DNA of 22,448 bases from Pseudomonadota bacterium. Lineage in GTDB: Bacteria > Pseudomonadota > Gammaproteobacteria > Burkholderiales > Burkholderiaceae_C. The notes beneath the pieces were generated by a model. It worked only from the letters and a program-made list of their open reading frames with translations, searched no databases and had not been told where the DNA came from. A program made the position numbers and the translations under genes. This document shows positions 1-6,289 of the stretch, piece after piece (position 1 is the stretch's first letter; every line of letters begins with the position of its first letter). The DNA lies in assembly GCA_023442945.1 (NCBI GenBank), contig JAEZWW010000065.1, forward strand, positions 1 through 22,448, written 5' to 3'.

Positions 1-94
1 AGCTGCGCAGCAGCGAAGTGAGTTCTGCGGCCCACCCCGCCAGAAGCGCGACGCAGGTTTGCCCCGGAGCGCAGCGCAGGGGTCGCAGACGTGG

Positions 95-160
95 GGTCGC
101 CTTTCTTTGGTTTCTTTCTTTGGCGAGACAAAGAAAGAAACTGCGCCGCCGGGCGCATAT
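95..160. repeat. Dispersed intergenic hairpin repeat (TTTCTTTG type)
   Basis: A perfect 13-bp inverted repeat, GTTTCTTTCTTTG at 110-122 and CAAAGAAAGAAAC at 129-141, encloses the 6-nt loop GCGAGA. It is preceded by GGGGTCGCC and a further CTTTCTTTGG and followed by CTGCGCCGCCGGGCGC. From memory, near-identical elements occur many times between genes in Burkholderiales and Xanthomonadaceae genomes and are often mis-annotated as tiny proteins. Purine/pyrimidine-rich arms in an otherwise G+C-rich context set it apart from its surroundings. Its role is unknown; it could act as a transcript-end structure for cobA. Confidence 0.65.
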
Positions 161-213
161 CCCGGCCTCTCAGCTTCGATCAAGCGAAGAAGCCAGATGA
201 GCACGCAACGGGA

Positions 214-280
214 GAGCTGCAGATTCAATAGCTGCCCGCGCAGATCACAGTAGGGCCAGAGCCCGCTTTCTCTTCAAACC
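214..280 (+). repeat. Dispersed ATAGCTGC repeat, copy A
   Basis: It contains GATTCAATAGCTGC, CGCGCAGATC and a short GGGC/GCCC stem followed by TTTCTCTTCAAA. It shares the GATTCAATAGCTGC and GCGCAGAT variants with the copy inside the histidine kinase gene (17760-17830). Confidence 0.65.
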
Positions 281-319
281 TGCCGGGTTGCTCAACGCCG
301 CGCGGGCGAGACCTGCGCT

Positions 320-1102
320 TCAGGCCGCCGCCAATTCCCGCAACGCCGCCCTCACCCCCAACACCACATTTCCCACCACCACAATCGCCGGGCTGCCTAG
401 CCCGCTGTCGGCCAGGTCGTGCACCAGCTCGCCCAACGTCGTCAGGCACTGGCGCTGCGCGGGCAGGGTGGCGCGTTCGATCACGGCCACGGGGGTGTCG
501 GCGGGCAGGCCTTGCAGCAGGCCGGCTTGGATGCGCGGGGCGCTGCTGATGCCCATGTAGATCACCAGGGTCAGGCGCAGGTCGTTGGCGGAGGCCGCCA
601 GGTGCGCCCAGTCCAGGCCGGGGCCGTTCTTCTGTGGGTGGCCGGTGACGAAGACCACGCCTTGGGCGTGTTCGCGGTGCGTCAGCGGCGCGCCCAGGCT
701 GGTCAGGGCGGCCAGGCCGGCGGTGATGCCGTTGACCACGTCCGGCTCGATGCCGGCGGCGCGCAGGCTCTCAACTTCTTCACCGCCGCGGCCGAAGATG
801 AACGGGTCGCCGCCCTTAAGGCGCACCACGTCGTCGCCGGCGCGCACGGCTTCCAGCATCAGCTGCTCAATCGTGGCCTGCGGCGTGCTCTTGCAGCCGC
901 CGCGCTTGCCAACGTAGGTGATGCGCGCGTCGGGCCGGGCGTGGGCCAGGATGGCGTCGCTGACCAGGTCGTCCACCAGGATCACGCTGGCGCGCTGGAT
1001 GGCCTTGACGGCTTTGAGCGTCAGCAGCTCAGGGTCGCCAGGGCCGGCGCCCACCAGGGTGATGCGGCCAGGCGCGGTGGAAGCGGGCGGCTTGTCGGTC
1101 AT
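320..1102 (-). CDS. cobA: Uroporphyrinogen-III C-methyltransferase
   Basis: The 260-residue protein methylates uroporphyrinogen III twice with S-adenosylmethionine to give precorrin-2, the branch point to siroheme (and cobalamin), in the cytoplasm. Family hallmarks are visible: the N-terminal SAM-binding loop VGAGPGDPELLTLKA (about residues 17-31), VVRLKGGDPFIFGRGGEE in the middle, and GITAG. The length fits the single-domain SUMT/CobA form rather than the three-domain CysG. The start is the ATG giving MTDKPPAS; it overlaps the ybiB stop by 4 nt (ATGA), so the two genes are translationally coupled. A longer open frame runs upstream through ybiB in another phase and is not real. A siroheme role would point to nitrite or sulfite reduction genes nearby, but none lies in the window. 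Confidence 0.93.
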   Translation of the reverse strand: MTDKPPASTAPGRITLVGAGPGDPELLTLKAVKAIQRASVILVDDLVSDAILAHARPDARITYVGKRGGCKSTPQATIEQLMLEAVRAGDDVVRLKGGDPFIFGRGGEEVESLRAAGIEPDVVNGITAGLAALTSLGAPLTHREHAQGVVFVTGHPQKNGPGLDWAHLAASANDLRLTLVIYMGISSAPRIQAGLLQGLPADTPVAVIERATLPAQRQCLTTLGELVHDLADSGLGSPAIVVVGNVVLGVRAALRELAAA

Positions 1103-2046
1103 GCGGTCAGCGGCGCCAGCACCGAAGGGTCGCCCGATGCCTCGATCGCCTTGCAGGCGCGCACGATGTGGTCGGCCTGGATGATCAGCGGCTCGGGCAG
1201 GGGGACATGGCCTTCCAGCACCGCACGCACGTAGGTGGCGGTGGAAATGGGGTCGATCCGCGTGGGCAGCGACGGCAGACTGGCCAGCGGACCACCCCGC
1301 GCTTCCTGCACCAGGTGCGGCTGGCCGCCCAGGAACACGTCCATGCGCGGTGTGCGGCGCGGATCGGCGACGGGCTCGCCTTCGGTGCCGCGCAGCAGCA
1401 TGGCGTCGGTGCCCATCAGCTCGAAGGTGGCGGCCATGGATTCGGCGTATTCGGGGTGCGTGTAGCTGCCCACGACCAGGGCGGGGCCGGCGACGGGGTT
1501 CATCAGCTTGACCAGGCTGTGTGCGCTGTTGCGCAGGCCAATGGTGCGGCGCACGTCCAGCAGGCGCTTGAGGCCCGGCAGCAAGCTGTTGGTGTCGACG
1601 TAATGCAGGCGGCCAGGGCGGATGCCGCGGTCGGCGGGCTGCGGCATGAAGCCAGCGACGGCCAGCGCTTCTTGTGACGTGACGCGGCCGTCTTCGGTCG
1701 GCGTGCCGTGGATCAGCACCGGCAGGCCCTTGCGCGCCAGCATCAGGCCCAGCATGGGCGTGAGCACCGGCAGCTTGCGCGCGCCGTTGTAGCTGGGCAG
1801 AACGACCACCGGGCGTTCGCTGCCGGGTAGGTGGGTCATGCGCTCGCCCACGGCGTCCAGAAAGCCGGCCATTTCTTCGGGCGTTTCGCCCTTGACGCGC
1901 ATGGCAATGCAGAACGCGCCGATTTCCAGATCGGTGCAGCGACCGTCCAGGATGTGACCCATCAGGTCGGTCGCCTGTTCGCGCGACAAGGCCCGCGCGC
2001 CTTCGCTGCCGCGGCCAATAATCTTCAGGTAAGGGCTGATTCCCAT
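1099..2046 (-). CDS. ybiB: DNA-binding protein YbiB (phosphoribosyltransferase fold)
   Basis: The 315-residue protein resembles E. coli YbiB (about 320 aa), a relative of anthranilate phosphoribosyltransferase (TrpD fold) reported to bind nucleic acid rather than act in tryptophan synthesis. The helical N-terminal domain begins YLKIIGRGSEGARALSREQA. The later segment GSYTHPEYAESMAATFELMG and the C-terminal IIQADHIVRACKAIEASGDP fit the family. I chose the ATG at 2044-2046 because the family begins shortly before the IIGRG motif. An in-frame ATG at 2080-2082 and a GTG at 2086-2088 would add 12 or 14 residues, and no start has a clear Shine-Dalgarno. A promoter-like sequence and a 16-bp palindrome lie just upstream. 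It overlaps cobA by 4 nt. Confidence 0.87.
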   Translation of the reverse strand: MGISPYLKIIGRGSEGARALSREQATDLMGHILDGRCTDLEIGAFCIAMRVKGETPEEMAGFLDAVGERMTHLPGSERPVVVLPSYNGARKLPVLTPMLGLMLARKGLPVLIHGTPTEDGRVTSQEALAVAGFMPQPADRGIRPGRLHYVDTNSLLPGLKRLLDVRRTIGLRNSAHSLVKLMNPVAGPALVVGSYTHPEYAESMAATFELMGTDAMLLRGTEGEPVADPRRTPRMDVFLGGQPHLVQEARGGPLASLPSLPTRIDPISTATYVRAVLEGHVPLPEPLIIQADHIVRACKAIEASGDPSVLAPLTA

Positions 2047-2080
2047 GGTGGCATTGTGGTTCAGTGGCTGGGCGGCATCC

Positions 2081-2096
2081 ATTGACACGTGTCAAT
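2081..2096. promoter_or_regulatory. 16-bp perfect palindrome, candidate operator of ybiB
   Basis: ATTGACACGTGTCAAT is a perfect even palindrome, sitting at the predicted transcription start of ybiB-cobA. Its symmetry and position suit a dimeric repressor such as a TetR or GntR family protein. Which regulator binds is unknown. Confidence 0.5.
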
Positions 2097-2123
2097 TTTT
2101 GCCAAACTAAGCCTGGGAAGCAA
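2095..2123 (-). promoter_or_regulatory. Candidate sigma-70 promoter of ybiB-cobA
   Basis: On the minus strand, TTGCTT (plus 2118-2123) is followed after 17 nt by AAAAAT (plus 2095-2100). This places the transcription start near 2088, inside the palindrome at 2081-2096. If so, the GTG at 2088 or the ATG at 2082 would be leaderless or nearly so. Both hexamers are imperfect. Confidence 0.35.
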
Positions 2124-2161
2124 TTTTCGCGCCGGATTGGGGCCGCCGGCCGATCCCCGCA

Positions 2162-2497
2162 CTACAAACCCAGGCTTTGCAGCAGCCGCCCGATCTGCCC
2201 GGCCTGCGGCAGCACCGGGCCGGCAAAGCGCACGCTGCCATCGCGTGCGCCGATCACCAGGGTGGGGAAGGTTTCGATGTCGAGGTCGCCAATGGCGTGG
2301 GCTTCGTCCTCAATGTCGACCCAGCGGAAGGCCAATTCGGGGTGGGCCTGCGCGGCCTGCGTGAAGCCGGGCGAAAACTCGCGGCAGGTGCCGCACCAGT
2401 CGGCGCACAGGCAGATCACCGCACCGGGCGCGTCGCCGCCGGCCAGCGTGTCGCGCAGCAGGGTCAGCAGGTCGGGGTCGGTCAGGGCGTGGCTCAT
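2162..2497 (-). CDS. Thioredoxin-like protein
   Basis: The 111-residue protein has a thioredoxin fold with the active-site motif WCGTC (Cys35 and Cys38) in the expected position after a beta strand (AVICLCADWCGTC), and the cis-proline segment ETFPTLVI. E. coli thioredoxin has WCGPC; a Thr in place of Pro usually shifts the redox potential. No signal peptide is seen, so it is probably cytoplasmic. I took the ATG giving MSHALTDPDLL. An in-frame ATG at 2561-2563 adds 22 residues and lies 10 nt after the stop of the upstream flavoprotein gene, which would suggest tight coupling. Neither start has a strong ribosome-binding site. It is co-directional with the flavoprotein gene at 2574-4181 and probably co-transcribed. 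Its redox partner is not known. Confidence 0.82.
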   Translation of the reverse strand: MSHALTDPDLLTLLRDTLAGGDAPGAVICLCADWCGTCREFSPGFTQAAQAHPELAFRWVDIEDEAHAIGDLDIETFPTLVIGARDGSVRFAGPVLPQAGQIGRLLQSLGL

Positions 2498-2573
2498 GGG
2501 CAAGGGGGCGTCGCAGCGTGCCGCCGCGCCGTCTAGTGCGGTGGCTTCGCGCGATTGTCCCATTGCCCGGCGC

Positions 2574-4181
2574 TCAGACCTGCGACGGGCGCTTGGGCAG
2601 GTCGATCATGATCGGCTGCCCCGGCGCGCTGCAACCCTGGTCGCAACACTTGCCGGGCTGGCGGTTGCGGGTGATGGCACGGTCGTTTTGCGCCAGCACG
2701 CCGCGGTCCAGCAGGCGCTCGACCAGCTCGACCTTGTTGCCCACCGGGTAGTTGCGCCAGATCTCCTGCTTCATCGCGGCGGGCGAGCCGCCGCCATGCA
2801 GGCTGATCAGCGAGTACCAGCCGCCTTGGTAGCTGGCCGTCAGGTCTTCGATGAAGCGCGCCACTTCAATGCGCTTGTCGTAGGGCACAGCCGGGTTGGC
2901 GCGCAGCACTTCGGCCAGCGTGGCAGCGGTGGCGGGGTTGTGGTCTTCTTCGGGGCCGGGCAGGGCGACGATCAGGCCGCCCGACACCTCGTGCGCCAGC
3001 CGGTGCATGTCGTAGATCTGCGTGGCCAGCAGCAGCTTGCCGATGTTGCTGAACACCGGCTCGGGCATGAAGCTGCCGCTGTGCGGGTCTTGCGTGGCGT
3101 ACACGCTCGCGGCCACGCCGCAGGCGTAAAAGCCTTCGGTGATCTTGATCAGCTCGACCATCGGCTCGCGCAGGTTGCTCTTTTCGTTCGGGTCCAGGCC
3201 GTTGGCCTCGCACATCAGCGCGCCGGCGCCGATCAGCAGGTCGCCAAAGCCGGCGCGCGCGGCGATGCAGCTGTGGCGGTGGTGCGTGGCGTAGCTGTAG
3301 GTCAGCACGTGGCTGTGCTCCCATTCGCTTTCAAAGAACACGCGGTCCCAGGGCACGAAGACCTTGTCGAAGATGACCACGGCCGTGCTCTGCCCGTATT
3401 GGCGCGAGAACAGCGCGTCGCCATGCTCCAGCTTTTCACCCGGGCGGCCGGCCGGGCGCGACACCATGGTGATGCCCTTGGCGTCCACCGGCACGGCGCA
3501 GCACACGGCGAAGTCGGCGTCCGCCTGGCCCATGTTGCGGCTGGGCATGACCAGCAATTCGTGCATGTAGGGCGCGCCGGTCACGATGGCTTTGGTGCCG
3601 CTGATGACGATGCCCTTGGCGTTGCGCTCGACCACGTGCACGTAGGTGTCGGGGTTGGCCTGCTGGTGCGGCTTTTGGCTGCGGTCGCCCTTGGCGTCCG
3701 TCATGGCCACGCCGACGGCCAGGTCGCGCTCTTGCACGTCGGCCAGGTAGGCGTTGAAGCGCGCGCGGTGCTCCGTGCTGCCGCGCGCATCGTCGATGGC
3801 GGCGGTGGCCTGGGCAATGCCGTTCAGCGCGTCGTGCGTCAGGTAACGCTGGGCGCAGCCCGTCTCCTGACACAGCACGCGCACGGCCTCCAACTTGTTG
3901 AGCAAATCGCCCGCCGATTCGTTGACGTGCAGCATGCGGTTGACGATGCGGTTGCGGCTGGTTTGCGTGGCCAGCGCGATCGGCGCGTAGTCCGGGTTGC
4001 GCGCGAAGTCGTAGGTGAAGGCCAGCGCATTCACGCCCGGCTGTAGCGCGCGGTCGTCAGCTACCGATTCGACCAGGCGGCCGTCGACGTAGACCACCGG
4101 CTTCAGGCGCCGCAGCGATTCGCGGTAGTCGTCGCCGCTCATCAACTGGGCGGCGGTGGGGGCAGTGCGGGCGGTGTCCAT
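2574..4181 (-). CDS. HpaB/AbfD-family flavoprotein (4-HPA 3-hydroxylase / 4-hydroxybutyryl-CoA dehydratase-like)
   Basis: The 535-residue protein belongs to the 4-hydroxyphenylacetate 3-hydroxylase superfamily (acyl-CoA dehydrogenase fold, FAD). Compared from memory with Clostridium AbfD it is closer to the dehydratase clade: AMTDAKGDR near 159-167, a GAPYMHE segment, HHRHS near 300-304, and SLHGGGSP near 460. However, of the AbfD cluster ligands C99, C103, H292 and C299, only the first Cys (C109) and the His (H301) remain; the others are Y113 and A308. Catalytic positions equivalent to Y296, K300 and E455 read C305, R309 and I459. The HpaB Arg/Tyr/His set is not evident either. A C-terminal tail carries C512, C513 and C517. 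The start has GAAAGG 7 nt upstream. It is divergent from a TetR regulator across a shared operator. The substrate is unknown and no flavin reductase gene is present. Confidence 0.85.
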   Translation of the reverse strand: MDTARTAPTAAQLMSGDDYRESLRRLKPVVYVDGRLVESVADDRALQPGVNALAFTYDFARNPDYAPIALATQTSRNRIVNRMLHVNESAGDLLNKLEAVRVLCQETGCAQRYLTHDALNGIAQATAAIDDARGSTEHRARFNAYLADVQERDLAVGVAMTDAKGDRSQKPHQQANPDTYVHVVERNAKGIVISGTKAIVTGAPYMHELLVMPSRNMGQADADFAVCCAVPVDAKGITMVSRPAGRPGEKLEHGDALFSRQYGQSTAVVIFDKVFVPWDRVFFESEWEHSHVLTYSYATHHRHSCIAARAGFGDLLIGAGALMCEANGLDPNEKSNLREPMVELIKITEGFYACGVAASVYATQDPHSGSFMPEPVFSNIGKLLLATQIYDMHRLAHEVSGGLIVALPGPEEDHNPATAATLAEVLRANPAVPYDKRIEVARFIEDLTASYQGGWYSLISLHGGGSPAAMKQEIWRNYPVGNKVELVERLLDRGVLAQNDRAITRNRQPGKCCDQGCSAPGQPIMIDLPKRPSQV

Positions 4182-4220
4182 GGGTGGGCCTTTCGTCGTG
4201 GGATCGATGATGTTTGCGTG

Positions 4221-4241
4221 AATTTGAACACTGTTCAATTT
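4221..4241. promoter_or_regulatory. TetR-type operator palindrome between divergent genes
   Basis: Arms TTGAACA (4224-4230) and TGTTCAA (4232-4238) are perfect around a central C. Two further outer pairs match (4221/4241 and 4222/4240) with one mismatch between. The size and the place between a tetR gene and its divergent target are typical of TetR autoregulatory sites. Confidence 0.65.
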
Positions 4242-4250
4242 ATCGGTCAA
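4222..4250 (-). promoter_or_regulatory. Candidate promoter of the flavoprotein operon
   Basis: On the minus strand, TTGACC (plus 4245-4250) and TCAAAT (plus 4222-4227) are separated by 17 nt. The palindrome at 4221-4241 covers the spacer and the -10, so a bound dimer would block RNA polymerase. Confidence 0.45.
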
Positions 4251-4265
4251 TGTATATTTCAGCCC

Positions 4266-5075
4266 ATGGCTTCACGCACCCCCACGCCGCGCCCGCGCGC
4301 GGCCCGCTCCAGCACCGACGCGGCGACGCCGGCGGCCAAGCGCCCGCGCGCCGCACGAACGGCGATTCCCGTAGCGGCACCGGCGTTGGCCGGCGAACGC
4401 GCCCGCGCCGCACCGCTGTCGCGCGCCGACCGGCAGAAGGTGCAGTCCGACCAGCGCCGCGCCCATGTGCTCGACGCGGCCCGCGCGGCTTTCTTCGAGC
4501 TGGGTCTGGAGGGCGCCAGCGTGCGGGCGATTGCGCAGCGCGCTGGCTACACGCCGGGCGCGATCTACAGCTATTTCCCGAGCAAGGAAGCGGTGTACGC
4601 GGCGCTGCTGGGCGAATCGCTGGCGCGGTTGAACGGCTGCGTGGCGCGGGCGGCACAAGGCGCTGAAGGGTCGCCAGGTGACACGCCCGCCGCGTTGGCC
4701 GAACGCCTGCGCGCCACCGCCACCGCCTTCTACGACTTTTATGCCGACAACCCGCGTGATCTGGACCTGGGCTTCTACCTGTTCCAGGGCATGCAGCCGC
4801 GCGGGCTGACGCCCGAGCTGGACGAGCAGCTCAACACCCAATTGCGCGCCGCGCTGGCGCCACAGCAGGCATGCCTACAGGCGCTGGGCTTGTCCGAAGC
4901 GCAGGCCGTGGCCGAAGTCACCGCGCTGTTCGCGCACGTGGTGGGCCTGCTGGTGCTCAGCCACACCGGGCGCATCCGCATGTTCAAGCTGCAGTCGCGC
5001 GCGCTGTTCGACGCTTACCTGGCGCAGCTCTTGGCGCGGGCAGGGGCGCGCAATGTGGCCCCGCCACAGCGCTGA
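4266..5075 (+). CDS. TetR/AcrR-family transcriptional regulator
   Basis: The 269-residue protein has the TetR helix-turn-helix: RRAHVLDAARAAFFELG, then ASVRAIAQRAGYTPGAIYSYFPSKEAVYAALL (about residues 65-115). A helical ligand-binding domain follows, with FYDFYADNPRDLDLGFYLFQGM. It most likely represses the divergent flavoprotein operon and itself through the palindrome at 4221-4241. The first ~58 residues are a low-complexity Arg/Ala/Pro tail with no predicted fold, unusual for the family. Candidate starts are the ATG at 4266 (chosen), a GTG at 4218, which would place the operator inside the gene, and a GTG at 4440, which would remove the tail. The stop is followed at once by repeat copy B. 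The ligand is unknown. Confidence 0.88.
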   Translation: MASRTPTPRPRAARSSTDAATPAAKRPRAARTAIPVAAPALAGERARAAPLSRADRQKVQSDQRRAHVLDAARAAFFELGLEGASVRAIAQRAGYTPGAIYSYFPSKEAVYAALLGESLARLNGCVARAAQGAEGSPGDTPAALAERLRATATAFYDFYADNPRDLDLGFYLFQGMQPRGLTPELDEQLNTQLRAALAPQQACLQALGLSEAQAVAEVTALFAHVVGLLVLSHTGRIRMFKLQSRALFDAYLAQLLARAGARNVAPPQR

Positions 5076-5077
5076 TG

Positions 5078-5145
5078 TGCTATCGTTAGCGTAGCTGCTC
5101 GCGCAGGTGGTTCTACGGCGTCAAGCCGTTTTTATTTGAAAACAG
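5078..5145 (+). repeat. Dispersed ATAGCTGC repeat, copy B
   Basis: It begins 3 nt after the tetR stop with TGCTATCGTTAGCGTAGC, then TGCTCGCGCAGGTGGTT, and ends in a hairpin plus T-run. It is about 37/41 identical in its core to the inverted copy C at 5912-5972, including the private GTAGC in place of ATAGC. Confidence 0.75.
5115..5133 (+). terminator. Terminator-like hairpin at the end of repeat copy B
   Basis: ACGGC (5115-5119) pairs with GCCGT (5125-5129) around TCAAG-type loop bases, followed by TTTTT. It is short, but lies 40 nt after the tetR stop in the right orientation to end that transcript. Confidence 0.4.
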
Positions 5146-5159
5146 GTTCGACGCGACAG

Positions 5160-5189
5160 GGGCGCGCCGCGTGCGGCGGGGGCGCGCCC
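5160..5189. repeat. GC-rich inverted repeat next to the stop of the binding-protein gene
   Basis: GGGCGCGCC (5160-5168) and GGCGCGCCC (5181-5189) form a perfect 9-bp stem with a 12-nt loop. It lies 2 nt beyond the stop codon of the minus-strand gene at 5192. It could form the transcript end structure of that gene, although no T-run follows directly. Confidence 0.4.
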
Positions 5190-5191
5190 GC

Positions 5192-5884
5192 TCAAGCCGG
5201 GGCCATGCCGTTGGCCTGCTTGATGCCCTCGGTCTGCGGCGACGCCAGGAAGTCCAGCAGCTCGCGCACGGCGTCCGCCTGCTGCGACGTGGCGGCGACG
5301 CCGCCGGAAAAGACCGTGGTGATCTGGATGGCGGGCGGCAGTGGGCCCAGCACCTCGATGCCGGGCAGGTTCATCAGTTCGCTCAGTTGCTGAAAGCCCA
5401 GCGCCACCTCGCCGCTGGCCACCAGCTGGCCCACCGGCGTGCCTGGCGGCGGGGTGACCAGCTTGGCGTTCACCTCGTCGGCGATGCCCCAGCGCTCGAA
5501 CAGTTTGGCCAGCTGCACGCCGCTCGGGCCCGTGGAATAGCCCAGCGTGGGCGCCGCCTGCACGGCGCGCTTGACCGCGTCTTCGCTGCCGATATCGGGG
5601 CCGGGCGTGCCGGCGCGCACCGCCACGGCGACGCCCGAGCGCACCAAGTCCACCCGGCTACCGGGCAGCACGTGGCCGCTGGCGATCAGCTTGTCGATGG
5701 CGTCGCTGGCCAGCAGCACGCCGTCAAACGGCTCGCCCGCCTGCACGCGCTTGGCCGCATCGACCCCGCCGACCGACTCCAGCCCGGCCGTGACCTGCGG
5801 GTAGCGTTCGCGGTACTGGGCCAGCAACTCGGTCAGCACCTTCTTGGTGGCCATGGACGAAATCAGGCAGAGCGAGATGGACAT
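5192..5884 (-). CDS. ModA-like substrate-binding protein without signal peptide
   Basis: The 230-residue protein has a type 2 periplasmic binding-protein fold of the molybdate/extracellular solute-binding (ModA, SBP_bac_11) kind. Features include a first strand ISLCLISSMATKKVLTELLAQYRERYP, then FDGVLLASDAIDKLIASGHVLPGSRVDLVRSGVAVAVR, GPSGVQLAKLFERWGIADEV, VGQLVASGEVALGFQQLSEL, and a C-terminal GIKQANGMAPA. ModA proteins usually have a signal peptide; here the fold begins at residue 3, so the protein should be cytoplasmic unless the start is wrong. AGGAGA lies 11 nt before the ATG and supports this start. No permease or ATPase genes adjoin it. It is bracketed by inverted copies B and C of the dispersed repeat. 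Function and ligand are unknown. Confidence 0.8.
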   Translation of the reverse strand: MSISLCLISSMATKKVLTELLAQYRERYPQVTAGLESVGGVDAAKRVQAGEPFDGVLLASDAIDKLIASGHVLPGSRVDLVRSGVAVAVRAGTPGPDIGSEDAVKRAVQAAPTLGYSTGPSGVQLAKLFERWGIADEVNAKLVTPPPGTPVGQLVASGEVALGFQQLSELMNLPGIEVLGPLPPAIQITTVFSGGVAATSQQADAVRELLDFLASPQTEGIKQANGMAPA

Positions 5885-6289
5885 GGGGCGCGGTGTCTCC
5901 TGGATATGGGTGTGAAATACGGCGCTGGCCCTACAACCACCTGCGCGAGCAGCTACGCTAAGCATAGCATTCCGGTGCCTGGCCACCGCCGCTGCGGCGG
6001 GGCGCTGGGGCCATTGTGGGCGCAAGGCAGGCGCCGCGCCCGCACCGGCGCGCAATGGCCCCAGGCGCCGGGCCGCGAAGACATGGGCGCTTGGCGCCAG
6101 CCCCTTTCGCCGCTGCTGCGGCGCTGGCCATGCGGAGGAGGGCGCGGCAGCGCTTGCCTCGCGGCCCGCTCGCACGCCCACCCCGGTTGACCGCTTGCGC
6201 TTTGTCACCGAAACGGTGGCGTGGCGCGGCGGCTTCTGGCAGGATGCAGGCACCGTTTCCCGCCGTCCCGGTCTTTGAAGGAGCCGCCC
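5885..6289. other. Divergent intergenic region with a long inverted repeat
   Basis: These 405 nt separate the divergent genes at 5192-5884 and 6290-6730. Apart from repeat copy C they hold a perfect 12-bp inverted repeat, CTGGGGCCATTG (6005-6016) and CAATGGCCCCAG (6053-6064), with a 36-nt GC-rich spacer that can itself fold (GGGCGC with GCGCCC). Open frames cross the region but look non-coding (Ala/Arg/Pro-rich, no domain). No clear promoter hexamers are seen. Confidence 0.5.
5912..5972 (-). repeat. Dispersed ATAGCTGC repeat, copy C
   Basis: Read on the minus strand it gives TGCTATGCTTAGCGTAGC, then TGCTCGCGCAGGTGGTT and GTAGGGCC. It is inverted relative to copy B, and the pair encloses the gene at 5192-5884. 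The GTGGTTGTAGGG end is shared with copy F. Confidence 0.75.

Larger units (their letters stand above)
1..319. other. Gene-free left end with two repeat elements
   Basis: I see no credible gene here. Short open frames exist on both strands, but they run through the hairpin repeat at 110-141 and have low-complexity Arg-rich translations. The stretch holds the hairpin repeat and one copy of the dispersed ATAGCTGC repeat (about 214-280), and then the 3' end of cobA. Any transcription terminator for cobA would lie here; no clean stem followed by a T-run is visible on the minus strand. Confidence 0.6.

Noticed and set aside
18..253. Two small open frames at the left end
   Set aside because: They are translations of the hairpin repeat region, low complexity and without ribosome-binding sites.
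1103..2095. Upstream extension of the cobA frame through ybiB
   Set aside because: The N-terminal part is an out-of-phase reading of ybiB with an Arg/His/Pro-rich sequence; SAM-binding CobA sequence begins only at the ATG at 1102.
2064..4046. Long plus-strand open frame (660 codons)
   Set aside because: Antisense to the flavoprotein and thioredoxin genes; His/Ala/Arg/Gly-rich translation with no domain, as expected for the complement of high-G+C coding DNA.
5078..5972. Insertion sequence or composite transposon
   Set aside because: No transposase is encoded between the inverted copies and no target-site duplication was recognised; kept only as a finding about repeat arrangement.
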